A stretch of 64,000 nt of DNA. Origin: DZBG01 sp049241565. Its GTDB lineage: Bacteria; Bdellovibrionota; Bacteriovoracia; Bacteriovoracales; Bacteriovoracaceae. Numbering within the stretch: position 1 is the first letter of the stretch; each line of letters opens with the position of its first letter. A model generated the notes under the pieces. It ran no database searches. It worked only from the letters and a program-made list of their open reading frames with translations, and was not told the origin of the DNA. Positions 16,726-25,739 of the stretch are shown one piece after another. The position numbers and the translations under genes were made by a program. The stretch covers positions 124,001-188,000 of the forward strand of contig JBMLQL010000016.1 of NCBI GenBank assembly GCA_049241565.1, in the 5' to 3' direction.

Positions 16726-17987
16726 GCTTAACGTCTGAGCAACTTTTCGAAAAATCTCTTAAATACGTTCCAGGTGGAGTTCACTCACCAGTTCGAAGCT
16801 TTAAAGGTCTTCATACAACTCCTCGCTTTATTAAAAGTGCTAAGGGAGCCTATATAACGGATGAAGATAACAAAACTTATGTGGATTTTTGTATGAGTTT
16901 TGGCCCAATGATTTTAGGTCACCAAGATCAGGACGTAAAAGAGGCCATCACTCGCGCTCTCGATAATGGTTGGACTTATGGAGCTTGTGAAAAATACTCT
17001 CTTGAGCTGGCAGAATTTATCGTTAATAAGATCGACTTCATTGATCAAATCCGTTTTACAAGTTCAGGAACTGAAGCTGTGATGACGGCTGTTCGACTGG
17101 CCCGCGGTTACACTGGCAAAAATAAAATCGTTAAATTCAATGGCTGCTATCATGGACATCTTGATGCCATGTTAATTAAAGCCGGATCTGGTCTAGCAGG
17201 AACAGCCGAGGCCAGTACAAAGGGTATCACTCAAGAGATGGCCTCAAATACACTTATTTGCGAACTTGGAGATCTAGAATCCGTGAAAGAAATTTTTGCT
17301 GTTCACGGTAAAGATATTGCCGCCATTTTTATTGAGCCACTTCCGGCCAATAACGGACTTCTTGTTCAAGATCTTGCCTTCCTTCAAGGTCTTCGTGATA
17401 TTTGTACTAAACACAATGCTCTTCTTGTTTTTGATGAAGTGATCTCAGGATTTAGAATGGCCTTCGGCGGAATGGCCGAAGTGACAAAGATTTATCCAGA
17501 TATCGTGACCTATGGAAAAATTATTGGTGGTGGAATGCCAGTTGGTGCCATTGCCGCAAAACGCGAAATCATGGAACACCTGGCCCCTCTAGGTCCTGTT
17601 TATCAAGCAGGAACGCTTTCAGGAAACCCTGTGGCCATGACAGCAGGATTAACTAGTCTGAAAAAACTTACTCCTGCGGCCTATACTCAACTTGAAAATC
17701 AAACTTTAAAGATTGCTTCTCTTTTTAAAGAGTGGGGAGCCGCTCACGGGTTTGCCGACTATAATATTCTGTCTAAAGGCTCTTTATTCTGGGCCGTTCC
17801 GTCTCATGAGCAATTTAATAATATCAAACATATTCCTAGTAATTTAAATGAAAGATTTCATGAACTTTTCAAAGTCTTTTTAAATAAGGGAATCTATCTC
17901 GCTCCTAACGCATGGGAAGTGGGCTTTGTGAGTCTTGCTCACGACGATAAAGTCATCGAGGATCTTAAAAATAAATTATGGAATTAA
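16722..17987 (+). CDS. hemL: Glutamate-1-semialdehyde 2,1-aminomutase
   Basis: 421 residues, standard length. PLP-enzyme landmarks: YVPGGVHSPVR, FTSSGTEAVMTAVRLARG, the VFDEVISGFR strand and the Schiff-base lysine in VTYGKIIGGGMPVGA (Lys266). It converts the HemA product to 5-aminolevulinate. Its start overlaps the hemCD stop (ATGA) and its stop overlaps the sensor kinase start by 10 bp, indicating translational coupling within the operon. Confidence 0.97.
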   Translation: MSLTSEQLFEKSLKYVPGGVHSPVRSFKGLHTTPRFIKSAKGAYITDEDNKTYVDFCMSFGPMILGHQDQDVKEAITRALDNGWTYGACEKYSLELAEFIVNKIDFIDQIRFTSSGTEAVMTAVRLARGYTGKNKIVKFNGCYHGHLDAMLIKAGSGLAGTAEASTKGITQEMASNTLICELGDLESVKEIFAVHGKDIAAIFIEPLPANNGLLVQDLAFLQGLRDICTKHNALLVFDEVISGFRMAFGGMAEVTKIYPDIVTYGKIIGGGMPVGAIAAKREIMEHLAPLGPVYQAGTLSGNPVAMTAGLTSLKKLTPAAYTQLENQTLKIASLFKEWGAAHGFADYNILSKGSLFWAVPSHEQFNNIKHIPSNLNERFHELFKVFLNKGIYLAPNAWEVGFVSLAHDDKVIEDLKNKLWN

Positions 17988-18898
17988 ACCGCACGCTACG
18001 CTGGTTCTATATTCTCACCGCCCTTTGGGTTGTTTCTCTCTTAGGCCTAGGGAGTTGGTGGCTATATCTTGTTTTTAAACTCCACACTGTTGTCAAAAAA
18101 TTAAATCTTCCAACTCTGGCTTCAGAAAGTAGTTTTCTGAATATGATTAAATGGGAAGGGACTTTCTTTTTTATCTTTCTTGTTTTTTTAGGAGTCTCTC
18201 TTTTCATTCTCTATTTTAGAGACATGAAAAAGACCAAGGCCATTGGAGCTTTCTTCGCCTCTCTTTCTCATGAACTTAAAACTCCCCTGGCCAGTATGCG
18301 CCTTCAAGCAGAAGTGATTAAAGATCTCATCGATGATGAGTCCCATGATCATGAACAACTCTCAGGACTAACCACTCGCTTAATTGAAGATACCTATAAA
18401 TTTGAAAGTGAGCTTGAAAAGAGCCTGCAACTTGCAAGGATTGAGCAAGACGGGACTCTCAATCTCTCTCCTATTCAAATTGAGCGCCTTATCAAAAGAC
18501 AACAGCAAAAAATACCAAACGCACTCTCTATTTCTATTAAGGCCCAAGTCAAAGAAGTCATGGCCGATGAAATGGCCCTGAGTGTGATTCTTCGTAATCT
18601 TTTTGAGAATACTCTTCGCCATAATCCAGAATCTTCACAAGTTGAAATTTCAATTTCACAAGAAGGCCACTGGGCGGAAATTATCTATGATGATTTCGGA
18701 AAGAAGTTCCAAGGTGATGCCACAAAGCTAGGGGATCTTTTTTATAAATTTGATTCGATAAAGGGATCAGGTATTGGTCTTTATCTTATCAAGCAACTGA
18801 CTCGAAAAATGCGTGGTGAGTTCTACGTTCTCAATAGAGATCGTCTAAAATTTAGAATTCTTCTTCCTCTCACTGAAGGAGAACTAAGTGAACACTAA
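17978..18898 (+). CDS. Sensor histidine kinase in the heme operon
   Basis: 306 residues. Two transmembrane helices (about 8-32 and 60-80) enclose only a ~27-residue periplasmic loop, so sensing is probably within the membrane. HisKA follows: FFASLSHELKTPLASM (His98), then N-box RNLFENTLRHN and GSGIGLYLIKQL of the HATPase domain. It is encoded inside the heme operon, overlapping hemL and the response regulator gene, which makes that regulator its obvious partner. The signal is unknown; a tie to heme or redox status is inference from position. Confidence 0.92.
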   Translation: MELNRTLRWFYILTALWVVSLLGLGSWWLYLVFKLHTVVKKLNLPTLASESSFLNMIKWEGTFFFIFLVFLGVSLFILYFRDMKKTKAIGAFFASLSHELKTPLASMRLQAEVIKDLIDDESHDHEQLSGLTTRLIEDTYKFESELEKSLQLARIEQDGTLNLSPIQIERLIKRQQQKIPNALSISIKAQVKEVMADEMALSVILRNLFENTLRHNPESSQVEISISQEGHWAEIIYDDFGKKFQGDATKLGDLFYKFDSIKGSGIGLYLIKQLTRKMRGEFYVLNRDRLKFRILLPLTEGELSEH

Positions 18899-19595
18899 TT
18901 ATTCAGTCCTTCTTATTGAAGATGAACCCAATCTTGGAAAAACACTGAGAGATTATCTCAAAACAAAAAAATTCAATGTGTCTCTAGGAACAAGTGTGGC
19001 CGAAGGAAAACAAATGGCGGTGGAGATCCGACCCACTGTGGCCATTCTTGATATTGGTCTTCCTGATGGCTCTGGACTTGATCTGGCCCGTTTTCTTCGA
19101 GCTGAGTTTAAAGAATGCGCTATTCTTTTTTGCTCGGCCCTTAATGACCCACTTTTAAAAGTAGAAGGCCTGGAGCTCGGGGCCGAAGATTATATCACAA
19201 AGCCCTTTGATTTGAGAGAACTCACTCTAAGACTAGAGAGGATTCTTAAAAATCGTCACCAGACCTATCTTAATCCTGATGAACTTATTTTTGGGAAACT
19301 TACATTTTGGCCTAAGCGCTTTGAGATTGGTGATGCCGATGGGAAAACTCTTTCTTTAGGACAAAAAGAATGCGCTATTCTTGAGCTTCTTCTGAGCAGA
19401 AAAAATGAAGTCGTCTCACGTGATGAGATGATTGAACAAATCTGGGGTGAAGATAGCTTTCCTACAAATAGAACTGTTGATAATTATATTGTTAAACTTA
19501 GAAAATGGACCGACTCAGATGAAACGGGAGTGATTAAAATTCAATCCATTCGTGGAATCGGTTATAAATTAGAACTAAAAGGAATTGAATCATGA
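18888..19595 (+). CDS. OmpR/PhoB-family response regulator
   Basis: 235 residues from a GTG with GGAG six bases upstream. The receiver has Asp11-Glu-Asp, phosphoacceptor Asp55 in ILDIGLPDGSG and the Lys in DYITKPFD. The C-terminal winged helix (about 135-232) has LGQKECAILELL, RTVDNYIVKLRKW and IQSIRGIGYKL. It should bind DNA as a phosphorylated dimer. It overlaps the kinase gene by 11 bp and hemE by 4 bp. Confidence 0.94.
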   Translation: MNTNYSVLLIEDEPNLGKTLRDYLKTKKFNVSLGTSVAEGKQMAVEIRPTVAILDIGLPDGSGLDLARFLRAEFKECAILFCSALNDPLLKVEGLELGAEDYITKPFDLRELTLRLERILKNRHQTYLNPDELIFGKLTFWPKRFEIGDADGKTLSLGQKECAILELLLSRKNEVVSRDEMIEQIWGEDSFPTNRTVDNYIVKLRKWTDSDETGVIKIQSIRGIGYKLELKGIES

Positions 19596-20617
19596 AAAAT
19601 ATTTTTGAAAAGAGAGGCGCCACTGTCCCTGTTTGGTTTATGAGACAGGCTGGAAGATATCACTCTCATTACCAAAATATTAAAAGACAGTCAGATTTTA
19701 TGCGTATGTGTAAAAATCCAGAGGAAGCCTGTGAAGTGACTTTAGGGCCAATCCAAGATTTTAAATTTAATGCTGCTATCTTATTTTCTGATCTACTTTT
19801 CCCATTAGAGCATCTTGGTATGGACCTGGTTTATAATCCTGGGCCTCAGTTAGGGTGGAGACTTGAAACAGCAAATGATCTTAAAAGATTTAAAGTTTCA
19901 ACTCCGGCAAAAGATTTTTTTGCTTTCCAAGGTGCGGCTTCAAAACTCCTTAAGACTCGTCTCCCTGAAGATGTGACTCTTTTAGGTTTCGTAGGAGCTC
20001 CTTTTACTCTCTATGCCTACGCAGTTGAGGGATCTCATGCTGGAAACCTCGTCTCGACGAAGAAAGGTTTCTACGACGGACGTTATGAAGGATTTGTTAA
20101 AATTCTTTTCCCTGAGCTTCTTGAAGAAATGCTAACTCAAGCAAGAAATGGTGCTGATGCCATCGCTCTTTTTGATACGGCCGCTGGAGAATTATGTGCC
20201 GCCGATTTTAAAGAGTTTATCGTTCCACATTTAACTCATGTCATGACTGAGTTTAAAAAACGTTCTCCTCAGACAAAAATTATTTATTACTCGAAACATA
20301 CTCAGTGGAATCACCTTCAACACTTAGATTTCACTCCAATTGATGTGATCGGTGTAGATTGGCGCTGTGATTTAGTTGAGATTCAATCAAAACTACCAAA
20401 GCATGTTTATATTCAGGGAAATATTGATCCCACATGGCTTCACCTTGATGGCGAAATCATGAGTAAAAAAATCCGTGCCTTCTACCAAGACCTCAAATCA
20501 AGGGGACTAGATATGTCACGCTGGATTTGCGGACTAGGACATGGAGTTCTGATTGAAACACCAGAAGAGAACGTCCGTAATGCCGTCAAAATTATTCAAA
20601 CTGAGTTTAAAATCTAG
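19592..20617 (+). CDS. hemE: Uroporphyrinogen decarboxylase
   Basis: 341 residues. N-terminal VPVWFMRQAGRYHSHYQ carries the catalytic-site Arg residues and the invariant MRQAGRY motif. LFSDLLFPLEHLGM and GFVGAPFTLYAYAVEG are also typical. It decarboxylates uroporphyrinogen III to coproporphyrinogen III. AAGGA precedes the ATG, which overlaps the regulator stop by 4 bp. It is the last gene of the heme operon and its stop shares CTAG with the convergent cpaF. Confidence 0.97.
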   Translation: MKNIFEKRGATVPVWFMRQAGRYHSHYQNIKRQSDFMRMCKNPEEACEVTLGPIQDFKFNAAILFSDLLFPLEHLGMDLVYNPGPQLGWRLETANDLKRFKVSTPAKDFFAFQGAASKLLKTRLPEDVTLLGFVGAPFTLYAYAVEGSHAGNLVSTKKGFYDGRYEGFVKILFPELLEEMLTQARNGADAIALFDTAAGELCAADFKEFIVPHLTHVMTEFKKRSPQTKIIYYSKHTQWNHLQHLDFTPIDVIGVDWRCDLVEIQSKLPKHVYIQGNIDPTWLHLDGEIMSKKIRAFYQDLKSRGLDMSRWICGLGHGVLIETPEENVRNAVKIIQTEFKI

Positions 20618-21654
20618 GTATTGAGGAAAAACTCTTTTGAGACTCCACCACTCTCAATAAGACGCTCAAAGCTTGCTGGGACAAGACCAGTAAGCTTAAA
20701 CTCACCATTTTTAGTGGCCGCGAGGTCTTGCATTGTAATGCGCTCTCCTTCCATTCCCGTAATCTCTGTGATCTGAGAAATAAGGCGATTCCCATTTTTG
20801 TCACGCTTGATTTGAACAATATAATCAATGGCCTCAGAGATTTGGTAGCGCAAAGCTTTAATTGGAAGGTCATATCCTGCGAGCATAAAAAGATTTTCAA
20901 GACGGATCATACATTCACCAGGGGAGTTTGCATGGATAGAGGCAATCGTTCCCTCATGTCCTGTATTCATGGCCTGAAGTAAATCAAAGGCCTCAGCTCC
21001 TCTCACCTCGCCCACCACAATACGATCTGGACGCATGCGAAGTGTATTTTTTACGAGGTCACGCTGAGTGAGTCCAATCATATCGCCAAATCCAGGCTTG
21101 GCCTCGAGACGAACGACATTAGGTTGAGAGAGCTGCAACTCCCGAGTATCCTCAATGGTAATGATTCGATCTTTTTGAGAAATTTCTTGCAGCATAAGAT
21201 TCATGAAAGTGGTTTTCCCCACCCCCGTTCCTCCGGCCACCATAATATTAAAACGCGCACGAATCATGGCCTTCAAAAGAGTCACCATTTGGGGACTCAG
21301 ACCAAAGATTCCGGGACTTCCCTCAAATGTCTTAATCGCTTTAGAGTACCGGCGAATCGTAATGGTATGACTTACTTTGGTATAATCTTTCGAGATAATA
21401 TTAATACGACTTCCATCTGGAAGATTTCCATCAAGAATCGGTGCGCCTGGGCCGAAGTCACGACGATTTGAAGCGGCCACATCTTGAACAAACTCTTCAA
21501 TATCAGCATCACTCACTGAAAAATCGAGACGAATGATTTCACCTTGAACCTCCACAAAGATGGCATCAGGTCTGTTAATAATAATCTCACTGATTCCAGC
21601 TTTTTTATTAAGATCAGCAATAAGTTGCCAAATTTTATTGGATGGATTGTTCAT
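20614..21654 (-). CDS. cpaF: CpaF-type (TadA/VirB11-like) secretion ATPase
   Basis: 346 residues. An N-terminal sensing domain (SEIIINRPDAIFVE, about 20-35) precedes the RecA-like core: Walker A GGTGVGKTTF (141-150), Asp box TIEDTREL, Walker B-like GEVRGAEAFDLLQAMNTGHEG, and His box. This is the ATPase of Tad/Flp pili. The usual partners (CpaB/C/E, TadB/C) are not in the window. It lies 3 bp after the 228-residue unknown gene, so the two probably form an operon. Confidence 0.88.
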   Translation of the reverse strand: MNNPSNKIWQLIADLNKKAGISEIIINRPDAIFVEVQGEIIRLDFSVSDADIEEFVQDVAASNRRDFGPGAPILDGNLPDGSRINIISKDYTKVSHTITIRRYSKAIKTFEGSPGIFGLSPQMVTLLKAMIRARFNIMVAGGTGVGKTTFMNLMLQEISQKDRIITIEDTRELQLSQPNVVRLEAKPGFGDMIGLTQRDLVKNTLRMRPDRIVVGEVRGAEAFDLLQAMNTGHEGTIASIHANSPGECMIRLENLFMLAGYDLPIKALRYQISEAIDYIVQIKRDKNGNRLISQITEITGMEGERITMQDLAATKNGEFKLTGLVPASFERLIESGGVSKEFFLNT

Positions 21655-21657
21655 AAA

Positions 21658-22344
21658 TTAAACTCTCTCATAAAAGAAGACTTCATCTTCTTGGACTGAA
21701 GCTCCATAGGTAAGTAAATTTTGAGTTAAATGCAGCTGCTGTCCAGGAGTTATTTCTTTATAGAGTTCGGAGAAAGTAGCGCCATTCGATAAGCGGCTGA
21801 TCAGCTGACTCTTCCCCATATAAGTAATAAAATGCCAAACCATCAGAATAAGCCAATCGATACGCTCACTGCGACCTTGACTCAATTTCATTATCTCTAG
21901 CACTTCAATAGGAAGCTGCAGTGGAACGTTTAATTGACCCTCCTTATGCCTAACTTCAATATTGGCCATACTCAAATAAAGTCCAAGAAGAAATAATCGA
22001 GAATAACTTTGAATGGCAAAATCAGCATAGAGTGTTTCGATGTTTTTAATATCTTCCACAAGCCCCATATCTGTGCGCTGAGGAAAGTGCCCATAAATAA
22101 GTTTAAAAATATAAAGAGAAGCAAAGCGGTCACGAAAATGTGACCACCCTAATGCAATCATCACCTTCTCAACCCCACGTCCGTCATCAAATTCCTTAAA
22201 GGCACGCTCAAGAAGCATCATCAGTCCACGATTGGGACGAATATGCTCGAAAACAGGCCCAGGAGAATTAGTCACGGCCAAACTCGTGCGCAATAAAGTC
22301 ACTAATTCGTTTGGCATAAGAATGTGAGGTAACTGAAATAACAT
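21658..22344 (-). CDS. Hypothetical protein upstream of cpaF
   Basis: 228 residues, predicted mostly alpha-helical with hydrophobic helices but no convincing signal peptide. It contains a segment WLILMVWHFITYM that could be a buried or membrane helix. No family is recognised. The 3-bp gap to cpaF and the shared direction suggest a partner of that ATPase. It is divergent from the gene at 22409. Confidence 0.7.
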   Translation of the reverse strand: MLFQLPHILMPNELVTLLRTSLAVTNSPGPVFEHIRPNRGLMMLLERAFKEFDDGRGVEKVMIALGWSHFRDRFASLYIFKLIYGHFPQRTDMGLVEDIKNIETLYADFAIQSYSRLFLLGLYLSMANIEVRHKEGQLNVPLQLPIEVLEIMKLSQGRSERIDWLILMVWHFITYMGKSQLISRLSNGATFSELYKEITPGQQLHLTQNLLTYGASVQEDEVFFYERV

Positions 22345-22372
22345 AGATTAACCCGACCGTTTCACTCTATGC

Positions 22373-22401
22373 TTGTGCTAGAGCTTAGTTTCAGATTTAA
22401 T
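22373..22401 (+). promoter_or_regulatory. Leaderless-type promoter of the gene at 22409
   Basis: TTGTGC (22373-22378), a 17-bp spacer and TTTAAT (22396-22401). The -10 box ends 8 bases before the ATG and no Shine-Dalgarno sequence is present. Confidence 0.55.
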
Positions 22402-22408
22402 TTTAATC

Positions 22409-22900
22409 ATGAACCTTCCAATCTACCAGCACATAAATATCAGATCCCAGGCCTTTGAGGACTTGAATCAGATTTTAACCCCAGAAATGAACAGTAAACA
22501 CCCTGTGGTCTTCAATATCAGGGCCCTGGACGCCGACCAACAGCGAGAGTTTATTGGGCTCATTGAGAATTATTTCACCACAAAAAATGTCTCGTTTTTA
22601 TTTCCCTACCCAATGTATATTGTCACAGACCACGATTCTTCAATCTCCGAGATGCCTATTGTAAACTCAGTGGAAGAGCTTCCACAGTTTTATAATCAGA
22701 AAGAAGGGAAGATGAATGTTAAAGAAACTCATTTAATTGCAAAAAATAAACTGATTCAGCAAGAAATAAGAAACTCAGATCCAAAAACTACCGATGAGTC
22801 TTTGGAGCATTTTGGGCATATACACCGAAAGATCTACAAACTTGATCAAGAACGTATGTTCTACAGACACCTTCTCGATCGACTGACAAAAAAGAGATAA
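22409..22900 (+). CDS. Hypothetical protein
   Basis: 163 residues, soluble. The first ~85 residues alternate helix and strand (VVFNIRALDADQQREFIGLI); the rest is charged and probably coiled (KETHLIAKNKLIQQEI). No family is recognised. It is divergent from the cpaF pair and 4 bp before the next unknown gene, so it may belong functionally to the same locus. Confidence 0.65.
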   Translation: MNLPIYQHINIRSQAFEDLNQILTPEMNSKHPVVFNIRALDADQQREFIGLIENYFTTKNVSFLFPYPMYIVTDHDSSISEMPIVNSVEELPQFYNQKEGKMNVKETHLIAKNKLIQQEIRNSDPKTTDESLEHFGHIHRKIYKLDQERMFYRHLLDRLTKKR

Positions 22901-22904
22901 TAAA

Positions 22905-23282
22905 ATGGATAAGAAAAAATTAGTGAAATCGGCCCCACCAGAAGATCTGAAAGGATTTGAAGAATTTATTGAGTCTCAATCAAATGACACGAGCTTTCTT
23001 CTGAAAAATCCACCGGCCAAAAAAGAAGTCTCTTTTGAGTACTTCACTTTTTTAACTAATGACGCCTATAGATTGAAAAAGATTAATCAATTAGTCTCTG
23101 AGAAACTCCCTTTCATGAGACATCATGAGCAGGGCCTTACTCTTCTTTCTCGTCAGCAAGAAGAAGTGGAAAGAGTAAGACGAAGTGTGGTCTCACTCCT
23201 AAAATCCCCGACATCGAGTTTTCACCTCTCTCTCAGGGATATCTTCGACTCATTCTTCGCCAAAGAAGAAAAGAAAGACTAG
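22905..23282 (+). CDS. Hypothetical protein
   Basis: 125 residues, charged, helical, without signal peptide. No motif is recognised. It follows the previous gene by 4 bp and its TAG shares CTAG with the stop of the convergent gene at 23279. Confidence 0.65.
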   Translation: MDKKKLVKSAPPEDLKGFEEFIESQSNDTSFLLKNPPAKKEVSFEYFTFLTNDAYRLKKINQLVSEKLPFMRHHEQGLTLLSRQQEEVERVRRSVVSLLKSPTSSFHLSLRDIFDSFFAKEEKKD

Positions 23283-24991
23283 TTAGATTGGGCCACTAAA
23301 AGAATTGGGCCACCAATATGTCTGAAGTCTTCCTCAGACATTGTATCCACTTCATAACCGTTCATCTGCTCTAAGAGGATCTGGTAGAGGTAGCGGTCAA
23401 AATCAGGAATTTTTGAAAGACCAAACTTCTCCACGAAGCTATGAATTTTCTCTCTTAAAACTTTATCCTCTTCACCTTTAATCAAATACTCTTCGCCATT
23501 TTTACTAAAGAAGTCATGATAGAACTGCTTAAGCTCTTTAATTGAAATCCCCATCTTGCTTCCTTGATCCTTCTCATAGGTGCCTTGAGAAAAATTAATA
23601 AAGCTAGAGATGATGATGGCCTCAAAGTCGATATTCTCGGTTGAGTAGTTCAAGTAATAATCATCATTGAGAAGATTTTCATTCTTGAGATGCTGAATCG
23701 TTTCAAAAAACTTCTCAATAAAAGGAAGAGACTCTACTAAAGAATTGGCCGCCTTATTCCACACTAAGTAGTGCTGATAATTAGAAACTTCATGGGCCTT
23801 TGAGCTTCCATCAAATTTATATTTTGTGATTTCTTCAAATGAATTTTCAAGAAACGAGTTCCAGTACATTCCTAGGAAAAACTCAATATCTTCTTTTTCA
23901 AAAGGAGTTCCCTGAAGATCTTTTTTAATTTTCTTCTTTGTCATCTCCAGGAGTGAATGTCCTACGCGATAGAGATCGGTAAAATCATAATTCTCGAAAA
24001 CAAGCCCTTCCATATTTAGGAAAAGTCTCGTTTGCTGAATATAATCAAATCCAAGCTCAAGAGCTTGCTTTGTTCTTTGTCCGGCCTGGGCCAGAGCAAG
24101 ACTTCCCTCTTTTAAAGCTTCCTCAATGGTGATTCTTCCATTTACTAAGCGAATAAAATTAAATTGAAGATATTGCTGTCTTCCTGAATCTTTAATTTTT
24201 TCTAGTTCTTCTTTGAGGCCATTGAGTCCATGCTGATAAGAGACCAGGGCCGAAGCATGAAGAGATTGATTAAGAGAGAGGGCCTCCACTTTTCCAGTGG
24301 CCCCTTTCTTTTTAGTCACAAAAGTATCAAGCTGCTCTTTTGTAGGAAAGATTGTTTCAAAGTTTAAAGCCTCAAAATAATCCACAAATCCGTAATCACG
24401 AAGGCGCTCTTTTTTCTCATTATAATTTTCTTCTTCCATTTGTATGAAAGAATCGGCCACCATTTTAAACAAGAAAGTGTATGCGTACTCGACACCCATA
24501 TCTTCATAAAGCTTTTTAATCATGCGCTTGAGTTCATTGGCATGAGTAAAATCATCATTATATTCAATCATCAAAAGATCATCATCTGTAGTAAAGAAAT
24601 TGTCCCCTTCAGGATACTGGGGATCTTCCTGATCATGGGTACTGACAGTGAATTGAGATTTAATCGAAAGAAGAAAATCCTCAGATTTTAAAAACTCAAG
24701 AAGAACCGCTTCGTTCTCCACTTTAGAATAAACCTCAAGCCAATAGATTCCGGCCTCAGGATCAAATTGATCTTTTTTCCAAAGATCGATATCTCGAAGC
24801 GCCTGTCTTTGCTCACTAGAGAGTTTAGGAAGAATCGTGGCCACCTGATCTTTATTTGAAGTTTGAAGAGAAAGATAAAGAGGCTGAACAGGAATTACGG
24901 AAAGATCCACACCACTTTCAACCAGTCTTTCAATATCATCGAATTTTCTATAAGCTTGCGCTTCGTGAAGCATTTGGCTTAACAGATCCAT
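23279..24991 (-). CDS. Large acidic cytoplasmic protein of unknown function (possibly DUF6178-like)
   Basis: 570 residues from the ATG at 24991, which has AAGGAG 7 bases upstream; the frame is open to 25114 but that part has no start signal. It is acidic and mostly helical, with an early LSSEQRQALRDIDLWKKDQF segment. That segment and the length remind me of the DUF6178 family of delta-proteobacteria, but I could not confirm it. There is no signal peptide. It is divergent from the HAD gene at 25092. Confidence 0.7.
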   Translation of the reverse strand: MDLLSQMLHEAQAYRKFDDIERLVESGVDLSVIPVQPLYLSLQTSNKDQVATILPKLSSEQRQALRDIDLWKKDQFDPEAGIYWLEVYSKVENEAVLLEFLKSEDFLLSIKSQFTVSTHDQEDPQYPEGDNFFTTDDDLLMIEYNDDFTHANELKRMIKKLYEDMGVEYAYTFLFKMVADSFIQMEEENYNEKKERLRDYGFVDYFEALNFETIFPTKEQLDTFVTKKKGATGKVEALSLNQSLHASALVSYQHGLNGLKEELEKIKDSGRQQYLQFNFIRLVNGRITIEEALKEGSLALAQAGQRTKQALELGFDYIQQTRLFLNMEGLVFENYDFTDLYRVGHSLLEMTKKKIKKDLQGTPFEKEDIEFFLGMYWNSFLENSFEEITKYKFDGSSKAHEVSNYQHYLVWNKAANSLVESLPFIEKFFETIQHLKNENLLNDDYYLNYSTENIDFEAIIISSFINFSQGTYEKDQGSKMGISIKELKQFYHDFFSKNGEEYLIKGEEDKVLREKIHSFVEKFGLSKIPDFDRYLYQILLEQMNGYEVDTMSEEDFRHIGGPILLVAQSN

Positions 24992-25091
24992 GGGAAACTC
25001 CTTATAAACAGATGAGTGGTTTTTACACCTTCTAAGATGTCTCGGCAAGGAACACGTTGCGTAATTCTGGCCAAAATGAGAGAATAAAGTG

Positions 25092-25739
25092 ATGAAAATA
25101 TTAAAAAAATTCACGAGTATTCCAAGTTTGGAAACTCTTCTTGCTCTAAACCCCAGTACACGCGCTCTATTGTTTGATATGGACGGGACAATTTTTCACT
25201 CTGAACCCATCCACGCCCTGGCCATGCAAGAGCTGGGTAAACACTATAAAATCATTCCGCCTATCACTCCAGAAGAGGTTCATAAGCTTCTTGTAGGGAA
25301 GGCCGATCACTTAGTTTTTGATCTCATTAAAGAGTGGCCTTCCTTTCCAAAACATCTAACTCTTGAAAAATTCGTCTCTGAAAAAAATGATATTTTAGTT
25401 AGCTTAATTCCAGGCCACCGTGAAAAGATGCTTCATCCCTCAATTGAACTTATTTTTAAAGAGGCCAGAGCTCTCAATATCCATATGGCCATAGTGACAT
25501 CAAGTGAAAAAGTGGTGACTTATAGACTAGTAGAAGAACTTCAAGTCAAAGATCATTTTGACTTTATTTTGACTCGCAATGACTGCCCTCTTCATAAACC
25601 TCATCCATGGCCTTATCTCAAAGCAGTAGAAAAATTTGGACTTAAAAGTCATGAAGTCATTGTCTTTGAAGATTCTCAAGTAGGAATGGAAGCGGCCCTC
25701 GCCGCCAAATGCCCTACTGTGCAGGCGGCTTGGTATTAG
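25092..25739 (+). CDS. HAD-superfamily hydrolase (beta-phosphoglucomutase/phosphatase-like)
   Basis: 215 residues. HAD motif I LLFDMDGTIFHSE (around residue 25), motif II IVTSS near 135, motif III Lys in HKPHPWPYLKAVEKFG and motif IV VIVFEDSQVGMEAA. The helical cap between motifs I and II is of the C1 type seen in beta-phosphoglucomutases and phosphoglycolate phosphatases. The substrate is not deducible. A GTG directly before the ATG is an equally possible start. It converges on the next gene with a 4-bp stop overlap. Confidence 0.85.
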   Translation: MKILKKFTSIPSLETLLALNPSTRALLFDMDGTIFHSEPIHALAMQELGKHYKIIPPITPEEVHKLLVGKADHLVFDLIKEWPSFPKHLTLEKFVSEKNDILVSLIPGHREKMLHPSIELIFKEARALNIHMAIVTSSEKVVTYRLVEELQVKDHFDFILTRNDCPLHKPHPWPYLKAVEKFGLKSHEVIVFEDSQVGMEAALAAKCPTVQAAWY

